Part shown: positions 35,349 to 49,300 of the stretch, one piece after another | How positions within the stretch are numbered: position 1 is the stretch's first letter | Layout: every line of letters begins with the position of its first letter | Assembly: GCA_947179485.1 (NCBI GenBank) | Contig: OX359249.1 | Coordinates: forward strand, 37,620,250 to 37,684,249 | Direction: 5' to 3' | Origin: Allacma fusca | Lineage: Eukaryota > Arthropoda > Collembola > Symphypleona > Sminthuridae | DNA length: 64,000 nucleotides | Position numbers and translations under genes: made by a program | The notes under the pieces: generated by a model | What the model was told of the DNA's origin: nothing | Databases searched by the model: none | What the model saw: only the letters and a program-made list of their open reading frames with translations

Positions 35349-38300
35349 CTTCAGGCCAGAAAAGTACTCTTTGAGTCGAATCTTTGAGTGTTTACGAATC
35401 TAGAAGTAACTAAATTCAGTATTATCGATCCGTTATTATTTCAAGCCCTATTAGTACACTTAATTTATGCATTTAGAGAATACATTAGTCCTTGATTTTA
35501 TACAGATTCTGTAGAATCACTACGTATATATATTTCTTTCGTTTAATGTTTAATCTTACCAAACGCAAACCTCAAGCAAGTGTATATATTTGAGTGTCAG
35601 TTTGATTAGCAAAAAGAGATACATCGTCAAGACAAATAGGGTTCGTGTACCATTCCTTTTTTATATTTGAAACCACTACAGGACTGCATCTTTGTTTCTA
35701 CCACACTGTATCAATATCTCGCCTATCACACTGAGGTAAACCATCAATACGTTTTAAATTTTGCGGTTCAACGTTCGTGACTGTGTGAATAAAGGAAATT
35801 TAGTTTAAATTTGCATTGAAACTTTTGGGTATTTTGTTGCATTCTTGTTAGCATTCTTGACGGCCTATTCCAACTAGCTAAATGGAATTCTCAAGTGGCA
35901 TACTCCGATGCAGTTATTTTGGCGTATGATTTTATCCTCAAAATGCAGAATGCAATGCAACGTGTAATTCCTCTGTTTGGTTCATATATGAATTCTGGTC
36001 AGGTAAAGGTAAAGCTGGTTTCTTCTTTCATGGTAAAAAATAATATACGTTGCTTTCAAATACTCATGCTGAGCTCTAATTTCTTTGACTGCGTTGACTA
36101 CATGTAACTTAAAAATGTTAGAATGTTTTTGTATTTGAAAAATACCATAGTTTTAATTTCAAGCTGCAGAGAAGCAGTAAGTACTATAAAGCACTCACGC
36201 AAGCTGATTTTCAGGGGCAAGGTGCTACAGCTGTGATCATATAGTGCTTTGTTCAGTAATATATAACATCCACAGTATGAAGAAAAATAGTTGATAAGCA
36301 CATTTAAATATTTTTTAAATCTGCAATTTTATTATTGTTCAAAGTTGAATATAGTATACTTTTTCTCTGCAACAAGAATCTGATGGCTCCGATTTTACGT
36401 GGATAATTATTTTATTTAGGCTGAAGTATACTTACAATGCTAATTTTATTTTAATGGTTTTTCATTTGAATGGATTTATTTTTTGTGCTTTAGTTATAGG
36501 TATACTTGTAGTCTATAGGCTAAAAGTAAACTCATCGTTTTGTACTTCAAAACAGTGAATTTCAAGTACGTAAGTGATTATTTTTTTATTTGCATAAATA
36601 ACTTCAACAGAAAAGAGGTGAACGACGATCTAGGATGTGCGTAAAAATTATTATTGGATCTCAAATATTTTAATATATGCACCCAATTGAGACATTTAGA
36701 TGGACAGAAGGAAAATGTACTGGGAATATATACACAGTAAGTACGTACTTAGTGACTGTTTGCTTACAGGCAGCAAGTCTCAAGACTGCTTGACGAATTT
36801 AAAATTATATTTAATTCTGACCTAATCATCTCAGATGCTTGGAATGCATGGGGTTGGTTTGTTTGTACTTTTCGTCAATTGCAAGTTGAGTTTGGCAATT
36901 AAATTCATGAACATTTGCGTATAGCATCATCCTCATTCCTTTCTTATTTCTTATGCTTGTGAGGAACTGTGAGCTCTTATGTTTTTATATAAAATCTCCT
37001 AACAATAAGCAGACGAAGTTAGCGCTAAGTGGCTTGTAATAATGTATGTCACTACACGTACAGTGCTTTAATTGGCGTTTTAGTTGAAATGCTTGAGGAG
37101 TATAAAGGGAAGCATGGTTATTATGTTTGTCTACCTCTCTTGAGTTATAATATTTAATTAACATTTCAGCCCACGCTTGAATAGAGAAAATGCATGTAGT
37201 AGCAAGTGTGCATTTACAAGGACTAAACTTTGGCTTGGTCCTTCCATGCAACGTGCTGCACCTATGCATAAGGTTTTGGAGGCAATTATTTTTTTAATTA
37301 CTATGTTTCCCCATTTATAGTAGTTTTGCGATAGATCTTCTTGGGAGCTCTTATAACAGCCCCAAGAAGGAGTTAATACATGATACTACAGCATTACAAT
37401 ATACTTAAGTGGAAGCTAATTAGGTATGCTGTTGCAACGCTGAGTGAGAGATGAAGGCTTGGAAGTGGCTCATTTCTGTAGCTTCCTTCTGAATTTATTC
37501 GACCAGGATAATTTACATGTATTTACAGCAGTCGTTTGAATTTTTTCGAATACGAAAAACTCACAAACACTGAAGATAAATTTGCAGCAATCTTTACTAA
37601 ATTATTCTGATTTTTTACCAGTCGGAATTCAGAATGAAATGAAAGCACAAATTATACATTTCATATTTATATTTGTAACAACATATTCTACATGGATTGC
37701 GTTTTGGAGGTAAAAGGTAGGACAATTTTTTGAAACTACGACCATCATCGGTCTCATTCCTAATTGAAATGGTTTACATTTGATAATAGAACCATAATAA
37801 TTTAATTTTGAGTATCAGTTACCCATTCATCTTTCTTAACCCTCAGAATCGAAAGACTGAGGAAAAGGTGCGGTTCCGTTAAGAGGAAATCCCCAGCGAT
37901 ATGCGGGCCAGCCACCTCTAAAAGACTGGTTCAGCCTTAATTTTTAATAAAGAATTCAAAAAGCTGCAAGACGATTTATAATATGAACTATAATTTATAC
38001 GAGAGTAAATATATGTACATGTTGTATTCTTAGTGCTCAAAGAACTTCAGAGACGGTGTATGTATGCACGTAAATTTAAAAAAATAATCATACAGAATTT
38101 CCCTTGAAGCAGCTATCCTAGCGATAATCTACATTCAGGATTCTTTGAGCAAATATATGATCACACGATCAAATTCTATAGTCGTGTAGAGTATAAAGCA
38201 TAACTCAACGATTTTACTTGACACTATACATTCCCTCCTCTCACGTCTTAGTGCTTAAACTGGCTAATAAAATATGAAAATTAGAATAAAAGCAGCATGA

Positions 38301-41300
38301 AATTTGCCCATTGAGTTTTTGTCTCATCTTGTTTACTAGACATCAGGCATGATTTTTTTCGTATCCTTCAACACCCAAAGAATCCTTGAAGGACAAGGTG
38401 TCAGGAAATGTAGAGCGTGCGAGAAGTAATGAACAATGCAGCTTTCGGTTTCAAAATTTTCGAGAGTCTCTTACTACTTGTAAGACAGTAAAAGGGTTGA
38501 TATTAACTTTCCTACTTTGGTGAAACCGTTTATCCTCTGCAAGAAAAAACTTCATCTTCGGGCACATTTCAAATCTATAATGGTTTTACCATATTGCTTT
38601 ACACAGTGCGAGCCCACGAGTATATTTATACAAGAAAGTTATTAGCTATATCACCTACATATAATGCAGGTAATACAAGCTGGGACGGTCATAAGTTGGT
38701 AAGTGTGCAGTAAAGAGCGGCAGGTGAGGGTATGTTGAGATATCAACTTTTATGTGCCTATGTACAAAGATATATCTTTTTGTGTACTATTATAATACGA
38801 AACTATTGGACTTACAATGCCATTTTTAAGTAGTGTAAGCAGTGCTGCGAGGGTGGGGGTAAGTAAGGTGTAGCAAAACTTTTTTATCTCAAGTTCTTCA
38901 TCATAGATACGAGAAACGACCAGTATACATGATTACCTGAACTGCTATTATATATCGTGCATGCATGTACCACAGAATCTCTATGGATGGAAAGCTGGGG
39001 GAAAAATTCTCCTGTAATTTACATTTAGTGTATGATGTGTATGTAACAATGTATTCTAACTTCTAACTCTCAAGTATCGTGGAGTAACCATGAGTCACTA
39101 TAATTTCTGAGGTATTTTTCGCGTATAGTATTCACTACATTCACAGTCACAACTCACAATCACCTAGACAGAGATGTTCTTTATCACGCTCACCGCTCAC
39201 ACTCGCACTACAACATATTTTGACTACATATACATAACGAACTTATAGTTACTGCTGTTATAGTACCTGTGTATCAGAGGTAACATTTTACAATCTGACG
39301 AGAAAAATACACATTGGGATATTGGGACTATCACCCCAAAACGCAACACCTGCCTCGATACCAAACATATTTATTGAAAAGCTAAAACCATCGTTTGTGT
39401 TCCTAGTGATGGGTTTCTAATCCCCCGTTATTATAACATACAGGAGTATATACAGTATGGAGTCATGTTTACTTTTGACATGCGAACTATTTCAAAGTAA
39501 TTTTGCGTACAATAAAACCCCTCAATATTTTTCTGCGGGAATGCGGCATACGTGAGACAGTTTACATTTCTCTACTGTGCGTACCCATTCACAATTGTGG
39601 AGTCTCCGGAGGGGAAATCAGTCGGTGAGTATATATCAGTGTGACCTTACATTTTGCAAACAGTAAAATCTCGTGCAGACACTCAGAAGGGATTAATTTC
39701 AGTTTTGTCCCATTACGATAAAGTAATGTAATACCCTTGAGTGTTGTCAATCTTGGCAGTTGTAATTCGAACCTCCTCCTTGAGCTTCTCACCTTACCCT
39801 GAAGCCTCCAGATATTCTCTTCCGAAGTGCCGGGTTGTTGTGATATTGTTGTAAATTATTTTATGTTACATTACATACGCATAAGAACTCTCAAGCCAGA
39901 AATGCGTCTGATGTGCGTCAATACTTAACCCAAATTTTTGAGGTACTAAATTTGTTTGTGGTGCCGTGCCTTCTTCAAAGACCCCCGAAAATGATTAGCA
40001 GATGTATTTCTTGACCTTAACCCCAATGTTTAAAGTTTACGTAAGTCTTTTGAAATTCATTCCGGTCAACTTTTCTAATAGCATCCTACCAAGGAGCATT
40101 AATTAAAATTAATTTGACTGTACATGACTGTCCCCCACAATAAAGCAAGGCAATTCTATAAATGTCAACGCCTTTACCATATTGACACTATACATGCATG
40201 CCGTCTTCCCTAAAAGTTTTTTTTTACTTGACGGGAGGCAAATAATATCTTTGCTCAGTCCTCACAGGATAAATACAAGAACATACTAAAAATGTGAGTA
40301 CAAGTGTTTCATGACATATGAGTATATACAGAGACGATACAAACAACAGCGTGAGCACATGTTAAAAGTTCTCACACAAGTCTCTAATCTGCATAAAGTT
40401 TACGTTTCTTTTTTAACTTAATTCTGCCCGCACACACACACAAGCCTTATTAGAATATACACAAGGGCAAAATTATTTGTATCCAAAATTTTTCATTCCT
40501 CAGCATCATTCCCCCTACTCTGCATAAATGTCATTACGTCAAGTTCAATAGCAGTGGGTTCCTATATATACATACGGGAAGCTTATTCCCTATGCGATTG
40601 TCTCTCACAATAATGAGCTTAAGCATATAAAATTATAATAATAGAACAGTTGCTCACTGTTCTGATTGCAAGCTTCCATGGTTTCATGTTCATGCATTTT
40701 TTAGTAGTAGATACCTCCAACAACTAAAGTACCATCTAATAAGGACTAGACGTGACTGTATGTATCCCCAGCAATGTGTAGTGTAGCCTCATCCCAAAAA
40801 ATTAGCAAGTGGAGTATAATGTTTGTCGTTATAATTTTTTTCCCCCTGCAGGATGGGACCACATGATCAAAATAGAAGTTAATCAGATGAAGACACTGTA
40901 TAAATACCACATATCAGGAATAAGCGAGGAGGACTGTGACCTCATTTCAAATCTCTGCGATAATTCTCCGCAAATATCTACTACACGGGAAAAAAACGTT
41001 TTTTTTTAAAAAAAGCAAACATTCTTTTTGAGAGTCTCGAAATGAGACAAATAAGTCCCTCATCAATTTCCTGTTGACCAGTTTTGTATAGTCTTGGAGC
41101 ATGTGATCCTGTCAACCGTTAAAGTACTATTTATGTCAGTTGGCTCCAGTAGCCCCTCTTCATGTATTGACTACTAACTCCTCAGATGCGATTGTACAGA
41201 CGGGGTTCAGGTACTTACATAGGGGAAAAAAATATCGTGCTAAAAGTTAAAGATAGTCTGTGGTCGTGCAACATTCATGTAGTTATAGGAATGAGACGTT

Positions 41301-41845
41301 TGGCCCAACCAAGAGAAATTCACTGATTGTGGTATATAGGGTTTTGATGCAGTGGATGAGAGACAGTTGGTCTGAACCAAGTCAGTTGGACGCGGTGCTA
41401 TAGGGCTGAACAGAATTGATCCCTCCTGTCACTCGTCATTCCAAAAACATGAGAGGCAGAATATTAAACTATTCCTATCCAGTGATCCAGTACTGGCATT
41501 GATTTGTATAAAGTGACTACTACAACTCCTGCACTGCACTAACTGGCTCTGCTTATTTTGCAACCCATACTTTTTTTTAATCCTCCTATCTTCGTACCGT
41601 CAGTGCTACTACACACGTTGCCAGCCACTACAAGGAGAAATAATAATATCAAGTGAGAAAAATGTTAATAGCGGAATCATACCTACAGAAATGGTATTAC
41701 TAAAGTGAAGGATACAAAGTAAATTAAGAATTCACCGCGAAGCTACAGTTGAGTCATCAATCCCGTGTGAGCAGTCAAAAGTCCAAAGTATAATAATTAT
41801 TCTACTGCTGTCCTAAAGCAATTGGGATTGCTTGGGTGAGAAAGA
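35349..41845. other. 6.5 kb gene-free stretch
   Basis: I see no supported exon on either strand: the longest open frames are under 100 codons and have no domain-like composition. A short CA repeat lies at 40431-40442. The last few hundred bases should carry the promoter and leader of the SUN-domain gene. The stretch could hold distal enhancers or upstream non-coding exons, but nothing in the sequence proves this. Confidence 0.45.
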
Positions 41846-44800
41846 ATGTCTGGAAATAGCGGTCGATTGTTACGCTCCAATTGTCGCAGTCATGGATCTG
41901 GATGTTCCTGCCCCGTGCAAGAATTGCCTTCAACGCCGAGGAGGTGAATGATTTTTTTTTTTTTTTTTTATTTATAATTTTTTAAATAATTCCATCAATT
42001 TTGTACCTATAATTTTGTGTATTTAATAATAATGTCTTAAATAATAATTATTGTTTGGGTTAATCCGTGTTCCAGGTCCAGGTCCATGTCAAAAACTCCC
42101 AGTAGGGCAAGCAGTGTAGCTCCGGAGCTTACTTTCCATCCCCTGGAAACCTCGACGAGTCCTTTGAATATAAATGGTTCTGTGGCCAGTTCCCTGTATA
42201 GTAGTAATAACCACTCTAGTGAGAGCCTGTACAGGACGGGGAGTCACTTTGAGGAGACCAGTATTCAGCAGATCCGTCGGAATTATATTAATGAGGAGAT
42301 CTCGGCCAGATCAAGGTATGAGGATGATAACCGGAGTTCCCGAAGTTTGAGATTCGATGAGGATGACCGACTATCGCATGTGAAGCTGAGGCTCAATGGA
42401 CTGGGGTCGGAACGGGGGTCCTCACCGGGATCCCTCAGGGATTATAATACCCGGTCCGGGCAGGAGAGATCCAGAGGTGTACAACGAATGGTCAAAGTCT
42501 TCAGCATTGAGGAAGAGGAGGCGGAGGAAATTGACAATAATACAAATCTTTGTGATGATAATGATTCATCGTCCACGCTCCAAGTGGATGAGCTCAATGG
42601 GTGAGTGCTCAGATGTTGTGAATTAATTCATGAGTACAGTTTACAGTTATGACTGATATGAGTATAATTTTTTTAATTCTCAATTAATAATTTAATTTAA
42701 TTATTTTGGGCATGTTGTACTGTACATATACAGAGGAAGACGTGTTTATTGATCAGTAAATTATATTTAGTTGGATGTTGAGGAATAAATAGAGTAGGAG
42801 CAAAAGAGCTGGTTAATAGCGTGAGAGGAGGCGTTCCGCTTCCCATTGAGGCGTGAGTAGTGGAACGGAAGGAATGGCAGGCCGTTCTGGAGTCATATTA
42901 CTTTCACGTTCACGTGTAAATGAGCAGCAGAGCTGACAATGAGAGAGGAATTTAACGGGAACCGACACAGGAAAGAAGCGAATCACATGGAACTGTTTAC
43001 CTATGACGCGCTCTTTTCTTGCTTGTCCAACATAAGTTTGAATTTGAGTTTCTCGGAGAAAAGTAGGACAGTAGCACAAAAGCAGAAGCAAGAAGGGGTA
43101 CAGTACAGTCAGTGCTAGATTTTGTAAATCGTAATTATTTGAAATTTTATTTTTGAATTAATTTCAACATATGTACGCACAGTACAAGAGGTGTTACTTG
43201 AAGGGTTCCATGGTTTATGTACATGCCGTACGGACTGTTTGTGAATCATGTTCGAATTTGGAAGGTTAAAGTTGAGTGTTGAAAAAGTATCGAAAAATAT
43301 TAAGTAAGATATTAAAAGCCCCCGTTACTGATTTTGTCTTCAACAGATCGATGGCCTTCTCATTAAATTCCTCATTTAGCAGCACAATTGGTCACGAGAC
43401 AAGCCGAGTTAGCACGTCGAGCACCAAAGTGACCACTACAAAGACTGCTACCAAAACCATCCAGAATGGACATCATGTTTCGGAAGAAAATCGAAGACTA
43501 ATATCCATACTTAGAAGCTCGGATGCGGATAGCAGTGGGATTTATGGCGGCTACAATAATAACTTTGTCAGCAGAATTAAAGAATCTTGCAGGAATTACG
43601 ACTTCAGTTCCAGGACCACATCGGTCGTGACATATATTCAGAACACACTGCTCTACGTCCCAAGATTAATTTATTGGAGTCTTGTGAACATGTTTGTTTG
43701 CGAGAAATGGCTGTTACATCAGAGCGTCACCTCTTCCTCTTCCAATTCTTCCCTTCTGAAGCGCCTCCTCCTTTTGGGGCTCCTGTTATTGTTGAGTAAG
43801 TCATGAGTGTAAAGTTGTGATGTAATGTCAGGGTGAAATAGGATGTATAAATATATATGATTTCGTGGTATATGTGGTAATTGTATGTATTTGTGGATAC
43901 TTTGTTTCAATTATTTGACTTTTTTTGATGTACAGGTGGGTTTCTGTACGGCAGTTCTGGATTAATAGCTACTTTATTCGACCGGTCAGTGAAAGTACCG
44001 GTTGTCCCTAGTTTCCCCGAATCTGGTCCTCCCCCCTCTCTTCCCCCCTCTCTTCCCCCTGAAGTGTTACCAGTAATCCCGAAGTGCTGTGAAGTGCCTC
44101 AACCTATAATTGAAATCGATAAACTATTAGAGCGACTAACAAAGCTTGAGAAGTCACAACAGCAGTACCAGCAGCTTACCCAAGAAAATTATAGCCAACA
44201 ACTTAAATTAATCTCCGAAAATTTGAAGATAAAATTGCAGGAGGAGATTCAGAAAATAGAGCCAACTAAGGTTATTGTTGAAAAGCAAACTGTCATTGAA
44301 AGGGTGACAGATCCTCCACCGGAGCCTGAACCGCTGGATCTAGATAAACTCAGCAACTCCCTATTGCCTTTAATTCTGCCTTTGGTCATGGATAAAGTAA
44401 AGGGGCAGGTGGATATCTTGAAATCCGAAATCGAGTGCCCGGATAAGAATGTTGTAGAAACCAGTGGTTCTATCTTGCCGGCTTATATCTCTGGTGGGCT
44501 AGATTTGGATGCCATTGAAAAATTGATTAGGGCTGCTATTTCCAAATATGATGCAGATAAGACGGGGTTGCCCGACTTGGCTTTAGAACCAGCTGGAGGC
44601 AGTATTCTCAGCACCAGATGTACCAAGAGCTCACAAAGTAAAAACAGTGTTCTCACTCTATGGGGCTGGCGAGTTTGGTCATTCAGTAACTCCCCGAGAT
44701 CCATTATTCAGGTAATTTTGCTGTAAAATTTAGTATGTACTTTCTACATGCAATGATCATTTTGTATGCTCATGTAACTTTCCGTTCAATTTGCAATCCT

Positions 44801-45464
44801 TCTAAATGTTTAATTATGGCTACTTGGGTGATATCCAAGAGAGTGCTGAAAATTCATTCTTAATGTTTTTTATAGCCTGGAGTGGTGCCTGGAGAATGTT
44901 GGGTGGTAGAAGGAGCAACTGCTGAAGTTGTAATTCAGTTAATTTCACCAGCCGTCATTACTGGATTCACTCTAGAACATATCCCAAAATCGATCTCCCC
45001 GTATGGTAAAATTGATACTGCTCCAAGGAAGTTTCAAGTAATGGTAAGTCGTAACAGTTTTATGTACTCATTTTCTTTAATTATTAAGTGAAGTCTTGTA
45101 GCATTTACTTAAGTTATTTATATTGCTCGGTCAGTCCTAATGCTACTCTATGTTCCGTAGGGTCTAATGAGTGAAAACGATTTGGATACACTCTGGGATT
45201 ATGGATCTTTCGAGTACCTTGACAACAATGAGCCTATACAGTATTTTGCAGTTCAGGTACATGCTTGAAAATTTAATTCATCCTTACATTGAGCCAAGAA
45301 TCGCTTTTATTTACACTACAGTCAACTTTTTCTCTTTACAGAACAAAAGTGAAATTGCTTATCCTATCGTCGAGTTACGAGTATTGTCAAACCATGGAAG
45401 TGTCAAGTCAACCTGCATCTACAGATTTCGTGTTCACGGAGGGAGAATCGACTTTAAACACTAA
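41846..45464 (+). CDS. SUN-domain protein (SUN1/SUN2-like, fly klaroid-like)
   Basis: An inner nuclear membrane protein of the LINC complex; its SUN domain binds KASH peptides in the perinuclear space. Seven exons (41846-41943, 42076-42600, 43347-43795, 43936-44711, 44876-45043, 45161-45256, 45342-45464) give 744 residues. Residues 1-340 are Ser/Arg-rich and should face the nucleoplasm. A hydrophobic segment (LLLLGLLLLL) at about 345-365, split by an intron, is the transmembrane helix. A Pro-rich linker with a PPSLPPSLPP duplication follows, then a coiled coil at about 410-470. The SUN domain (about 575-744) shows ILSTRCT, the PGECW region, ITGFTLEHIPKSISP, and the closing CIYRFRVHG. The start at 41846 opens a Cys/Ser-rich first exon after a plausible leader; an alternative start near 43351 would give a shorter isoform. 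Family identity is secure. Which SUN paralog it is cannot be told. Confidence 0.93.
41952..41969 (+). repeat. poly-T run in SUN gene intron 1
   Basis: Eighteen consecutive T lie eight bases after the first donor of the SUN-domain gene. Confidence 0.95.
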
Positions 45465-45835
45465 ACCTCATCTGCTCGCTTATGCTTGTACCAAAAAACT
45501 TTTCAAGTGATCCATCACTGATGCTACACGCCTGCACCAAATAGTCATTTCAAATGTACAAAAGTATGGTTTATGTTACTTAATTTAACCTAGTATCTGA
45601 AACTATATCGGGTCCTATGATAACTTCGCAGGATAGCAAACTATAGTTGCTAAGTATTTTTTGTGTAGCTCACTTTTTCCTGTTTTATATTACTATACTT
45701 TATTTTTACGTACAACTTCACAAATAATAGGTTGTATTTTGTATTAGTATTCGTACAATTTTGTAATTGCCTTCCTAGAATGAGCTAATGTGTTTGTATT
45801 CCCATTTTCATTTTTTAGCTGTTGTAGGTATCTAA

Positions 45836-45841
45836 AATAAA
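45836..45841 (+). terminator. candidate SUN gene polyadenylation signal
   Basis: An AATAAA lies about 370 bases after the stop at 45464. A second canonical copy at 46303-46308 could give a longer transcript. Confidence 0.45.
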
Positions 45842-46308
45842 TTATTGACTAATGACAATGACTACACGGACAAGCAGACTAACATCCTACGTAGATGAAA
45901 GAAGCCATACTCCCATGCACTGGATCTTCATGAGATTTCGGAAATGCTCTTTATGAAAATATTTCAACTCTATCAATCTACTTAATTTTAAATAATTTAC
46001 TATAAATTGACTAAATTAATTAACCTTGAATTTATTGGTAATTGTAAAGAAAAACCGCACTCCTCGGGTAACCACATTTTTGCAGTGCTTGTGTAAACAA
46101 TGCATTGTGACATGGTAAAGATTTGCATATAAAATGACTGATTCTTAGAGTGCTTTTCTGTGACCCCTCAAATATTAACTACCTGTGCTTACATGAGACA
46201 ATTTACCAACAAGTTACGTTTTTTCGAGTGTTTCAAATTTTGTCATCAAGTTTGTAATGTACAATAATCCACAACTGTCATGTTGTAACCCTGCTAAAAA
46301 TCAATAAA

Positions 46309-49300
46309 ATACATTTTTACTACAAAGCCCCCTCATCAATTTTCTACTGCTTTCTTCTCCAGGTTATCGTTTTGAAATGTTAATGTACCAATCCTGTATT
46401 CTAAACCGTAATCTTACATTTCATCGATGTAAGCAAGACAAACAGCAGCCTGCAAATTATTTGACAATCTCCATTTAATTGCACATTTCTAAGAACTCAT
46501 TCTTCTGTGGTTACAATGGCACTCCGACTCTGACTGTAATAATTGTTACTACATTATTTTATTGTCCATTACAAGCCCACCTCTTACTCGGATCAAGACT
46601 ATCAGTACATTACATTTTTTATCATTCGAGTCACTCATCGTCCATTGTCAGTAAACTTCAATAAGTACCTGTAAAATTATATCTGGAGAGATGGCACGTA
46701 ATAATTGTGTTTTGCATATATACTGTAATCATTCATTCGGTCCCTTATCAGACCGCTTAATCAGGAGATATGGCTACATCACGATCTAAGTCCATCTGAT
46801 AGCAAGCAATTACCTCCAGGACAACTTTAATCTCGTCATAAAATAAATTCATGAATATTATCTTTACGGAAGGACACACGCGTACTCGCGGCTGCCAGCA
46901 TTCGAAGAAATGCATAACTACACTTCTGGTGAAGTTATTTAACATTTTTTTGGTTAAAGACGCCTTCTCGCAAATGTGTAATGCGTTAAAACCCCATGAC
47001 TCTATTCGGGGTGGAATAAGTTAATGAGAGGAAGCGTTAAAGAGTTGCTGCGAAAAAATACTACATACATATTCAGCTGGCTCTCGTGGTTGGTGCCGAG
47101 TGCAGAATGCGCGTGGACATGTATAAGCTTGTGCAAGACAGTGTGAAATAGATTTTATTTCAATCCAGTCAGGCCCGTAGACATTCTCTGAGCAATAATA
47201 AATTAGTAGTAACTCAGGATGGTCAGTCAACCGTCAACCCCCTGGCTCCAGTAGTATTTTAATCAATTCCTTTAAATATTGCTGAAATTGAAAGTACATC
47301 AAATAAATGTCTCACTTAGCCCCACCTGAAAAAACAATACTCTAATCATGGTCTCAATCAGAAAAATAGCAGCGATCCAGGCTCCTTGATATGTGATTGT
47401 AAAGGGGTGAACGCCAAATCTGACGGAAAGAGGAACTGAAAATACTTAATACCGAAAGATTCGGTTAATTTGATTTGCCAGTTACCATACCAACGCAATA
47501 ATCAAAGAAACAAAAACACTTAAAAAATTCAACCATATAATAATGTTAAGGTTAAGACAGGATTGCTCAACTCTATACTGAACCGTATCTTTCTTAGCTC
47601 TTCAATCCACCAGCTGGCATCCCAAACCCATATTCTACATTATCTAAAGTTTTATTGGTTTGGTAGGAAAAGGCCTTGCCATTAACATGGTACTTATATA
47701 TCAGACTCTCCCTATGTACACACCACACGTTCGAATTCATCTGAAGGAAAGTAATCTTACAGTCTTCATATACTGTACTTTCAACCATCAGAGTCATTTT
47801 GGAATCAAAAATTCCCCATCAAACAACACGAGCTCGTATGTTACGCAATAAAATATGAGTTATACCTTCTCATTCCAACATCCAATTGAAATATTGAATG
47901 TTAAGCTAAAAACTGACAACAAGCTCCAAAAGCCGGAAATAAATTTGGAAATAAAAAATAATTGTGAACACACAATAACGCTTGACAAGCACCAATGCAA
48001 ATCCCTCAAGTCCGACAAGCAAAACCAATATTAAATCCAGCACATTTGAGAATCCCTATAGCTTAACTACTACAAAATCCTCACATTATGCAAAAATTCA
48101 GTTCACATTTTATACCCCATCGTGCCTCACCATTCCCACCAATCTGTTGACAAGAAAGTAAAGCTTTTTTTCGCCAATTTATTAAAAATCAATAAAAACA
48201 AACTAATCATAAATATTTTGTCGTTTAAAGTCAAAAACGTACCCGGTAAACTTAAACTACTGCCACAGCATCATCTCACTCCTATTTCCATCCACATGCC
48301 TTCAAGCATCCCAATTTGTGAGCCGCTGCCCATTGCCCTAAATATTCTACGTTCTAGTCCCCTCTAACCTTAGTATTTTACTATATACAATAATCCTATA
48401 CCTCGAATTTTACGAATTAAACCCCATTTAAAAAATCTCTTCCCCATTAGGACTCTTCATATACACTATCTAATTTTTAGCACTTTTTTTTAGTTTTTGT
48501 TAACATTTTAGCTTAATACCCATCATAAAGCCCATTAAATAATAAAAAAGAACCTATTCTTCATCTTCCCACAATAATTTCCTCAGTCAGCCTAGCAAAA
48601 ATTCAAAGAGCCTAAATCTGTTGAACACTGCTACTGAGACAGATGAGTGTTCACATGAAATGGCCAAAGGACTCAACTCCTCTCATGTGAATTCAGGTCG
48701 ACCCACTTGAATTACTGGGATTTGAAAATGCAGAGCAATTTCCTATAGGCGAACCCTTGACTGACTGATTGTGAGTGCGAGCGAGGAGTGAGTAGTGCAG
48801 TGTAAAAAGTAATAAGTACTTATATGAGAGCGTATGTATTTAACATGTGTGTAGACGCTCACTAATAAAACTGATTGCATTGAAGCTCCTACTGCTCCTA
48901 GCTCTAGCTGCTATGCTATACGTGCTAGAGTGCTACCTTCTAGCCTGAGAGACTCAGAGAGCCTGACTACATATACAGGCTAGTTGGTGTTGGTGTTGGT
49001 GAGAGTAACTATACAAATGACTTATACTATCAGCTCAGCGTAAAGTAAAGGAGTAACTCTTTTGGCTAAAGTTTTTGTGCCCGTGCCACATGATCTTTCT
49101 TCGCAAGTCAAAATTCCCGTGGAGTTTGTAACTTGTTAAGGTTGGAATTTGTGGGATTGTTGAATATTCCCCGAAAATATTCCCTGGTTTTGACTGGTGT
49201 TGAAAAAAAAAAAAAGTGAGGATTTATATAAATTTCCCAAAAAAAATATAGGATAAAATTGGAATTGTGCGGATATTAAGTGGCAATCGAGGGAATGGGT

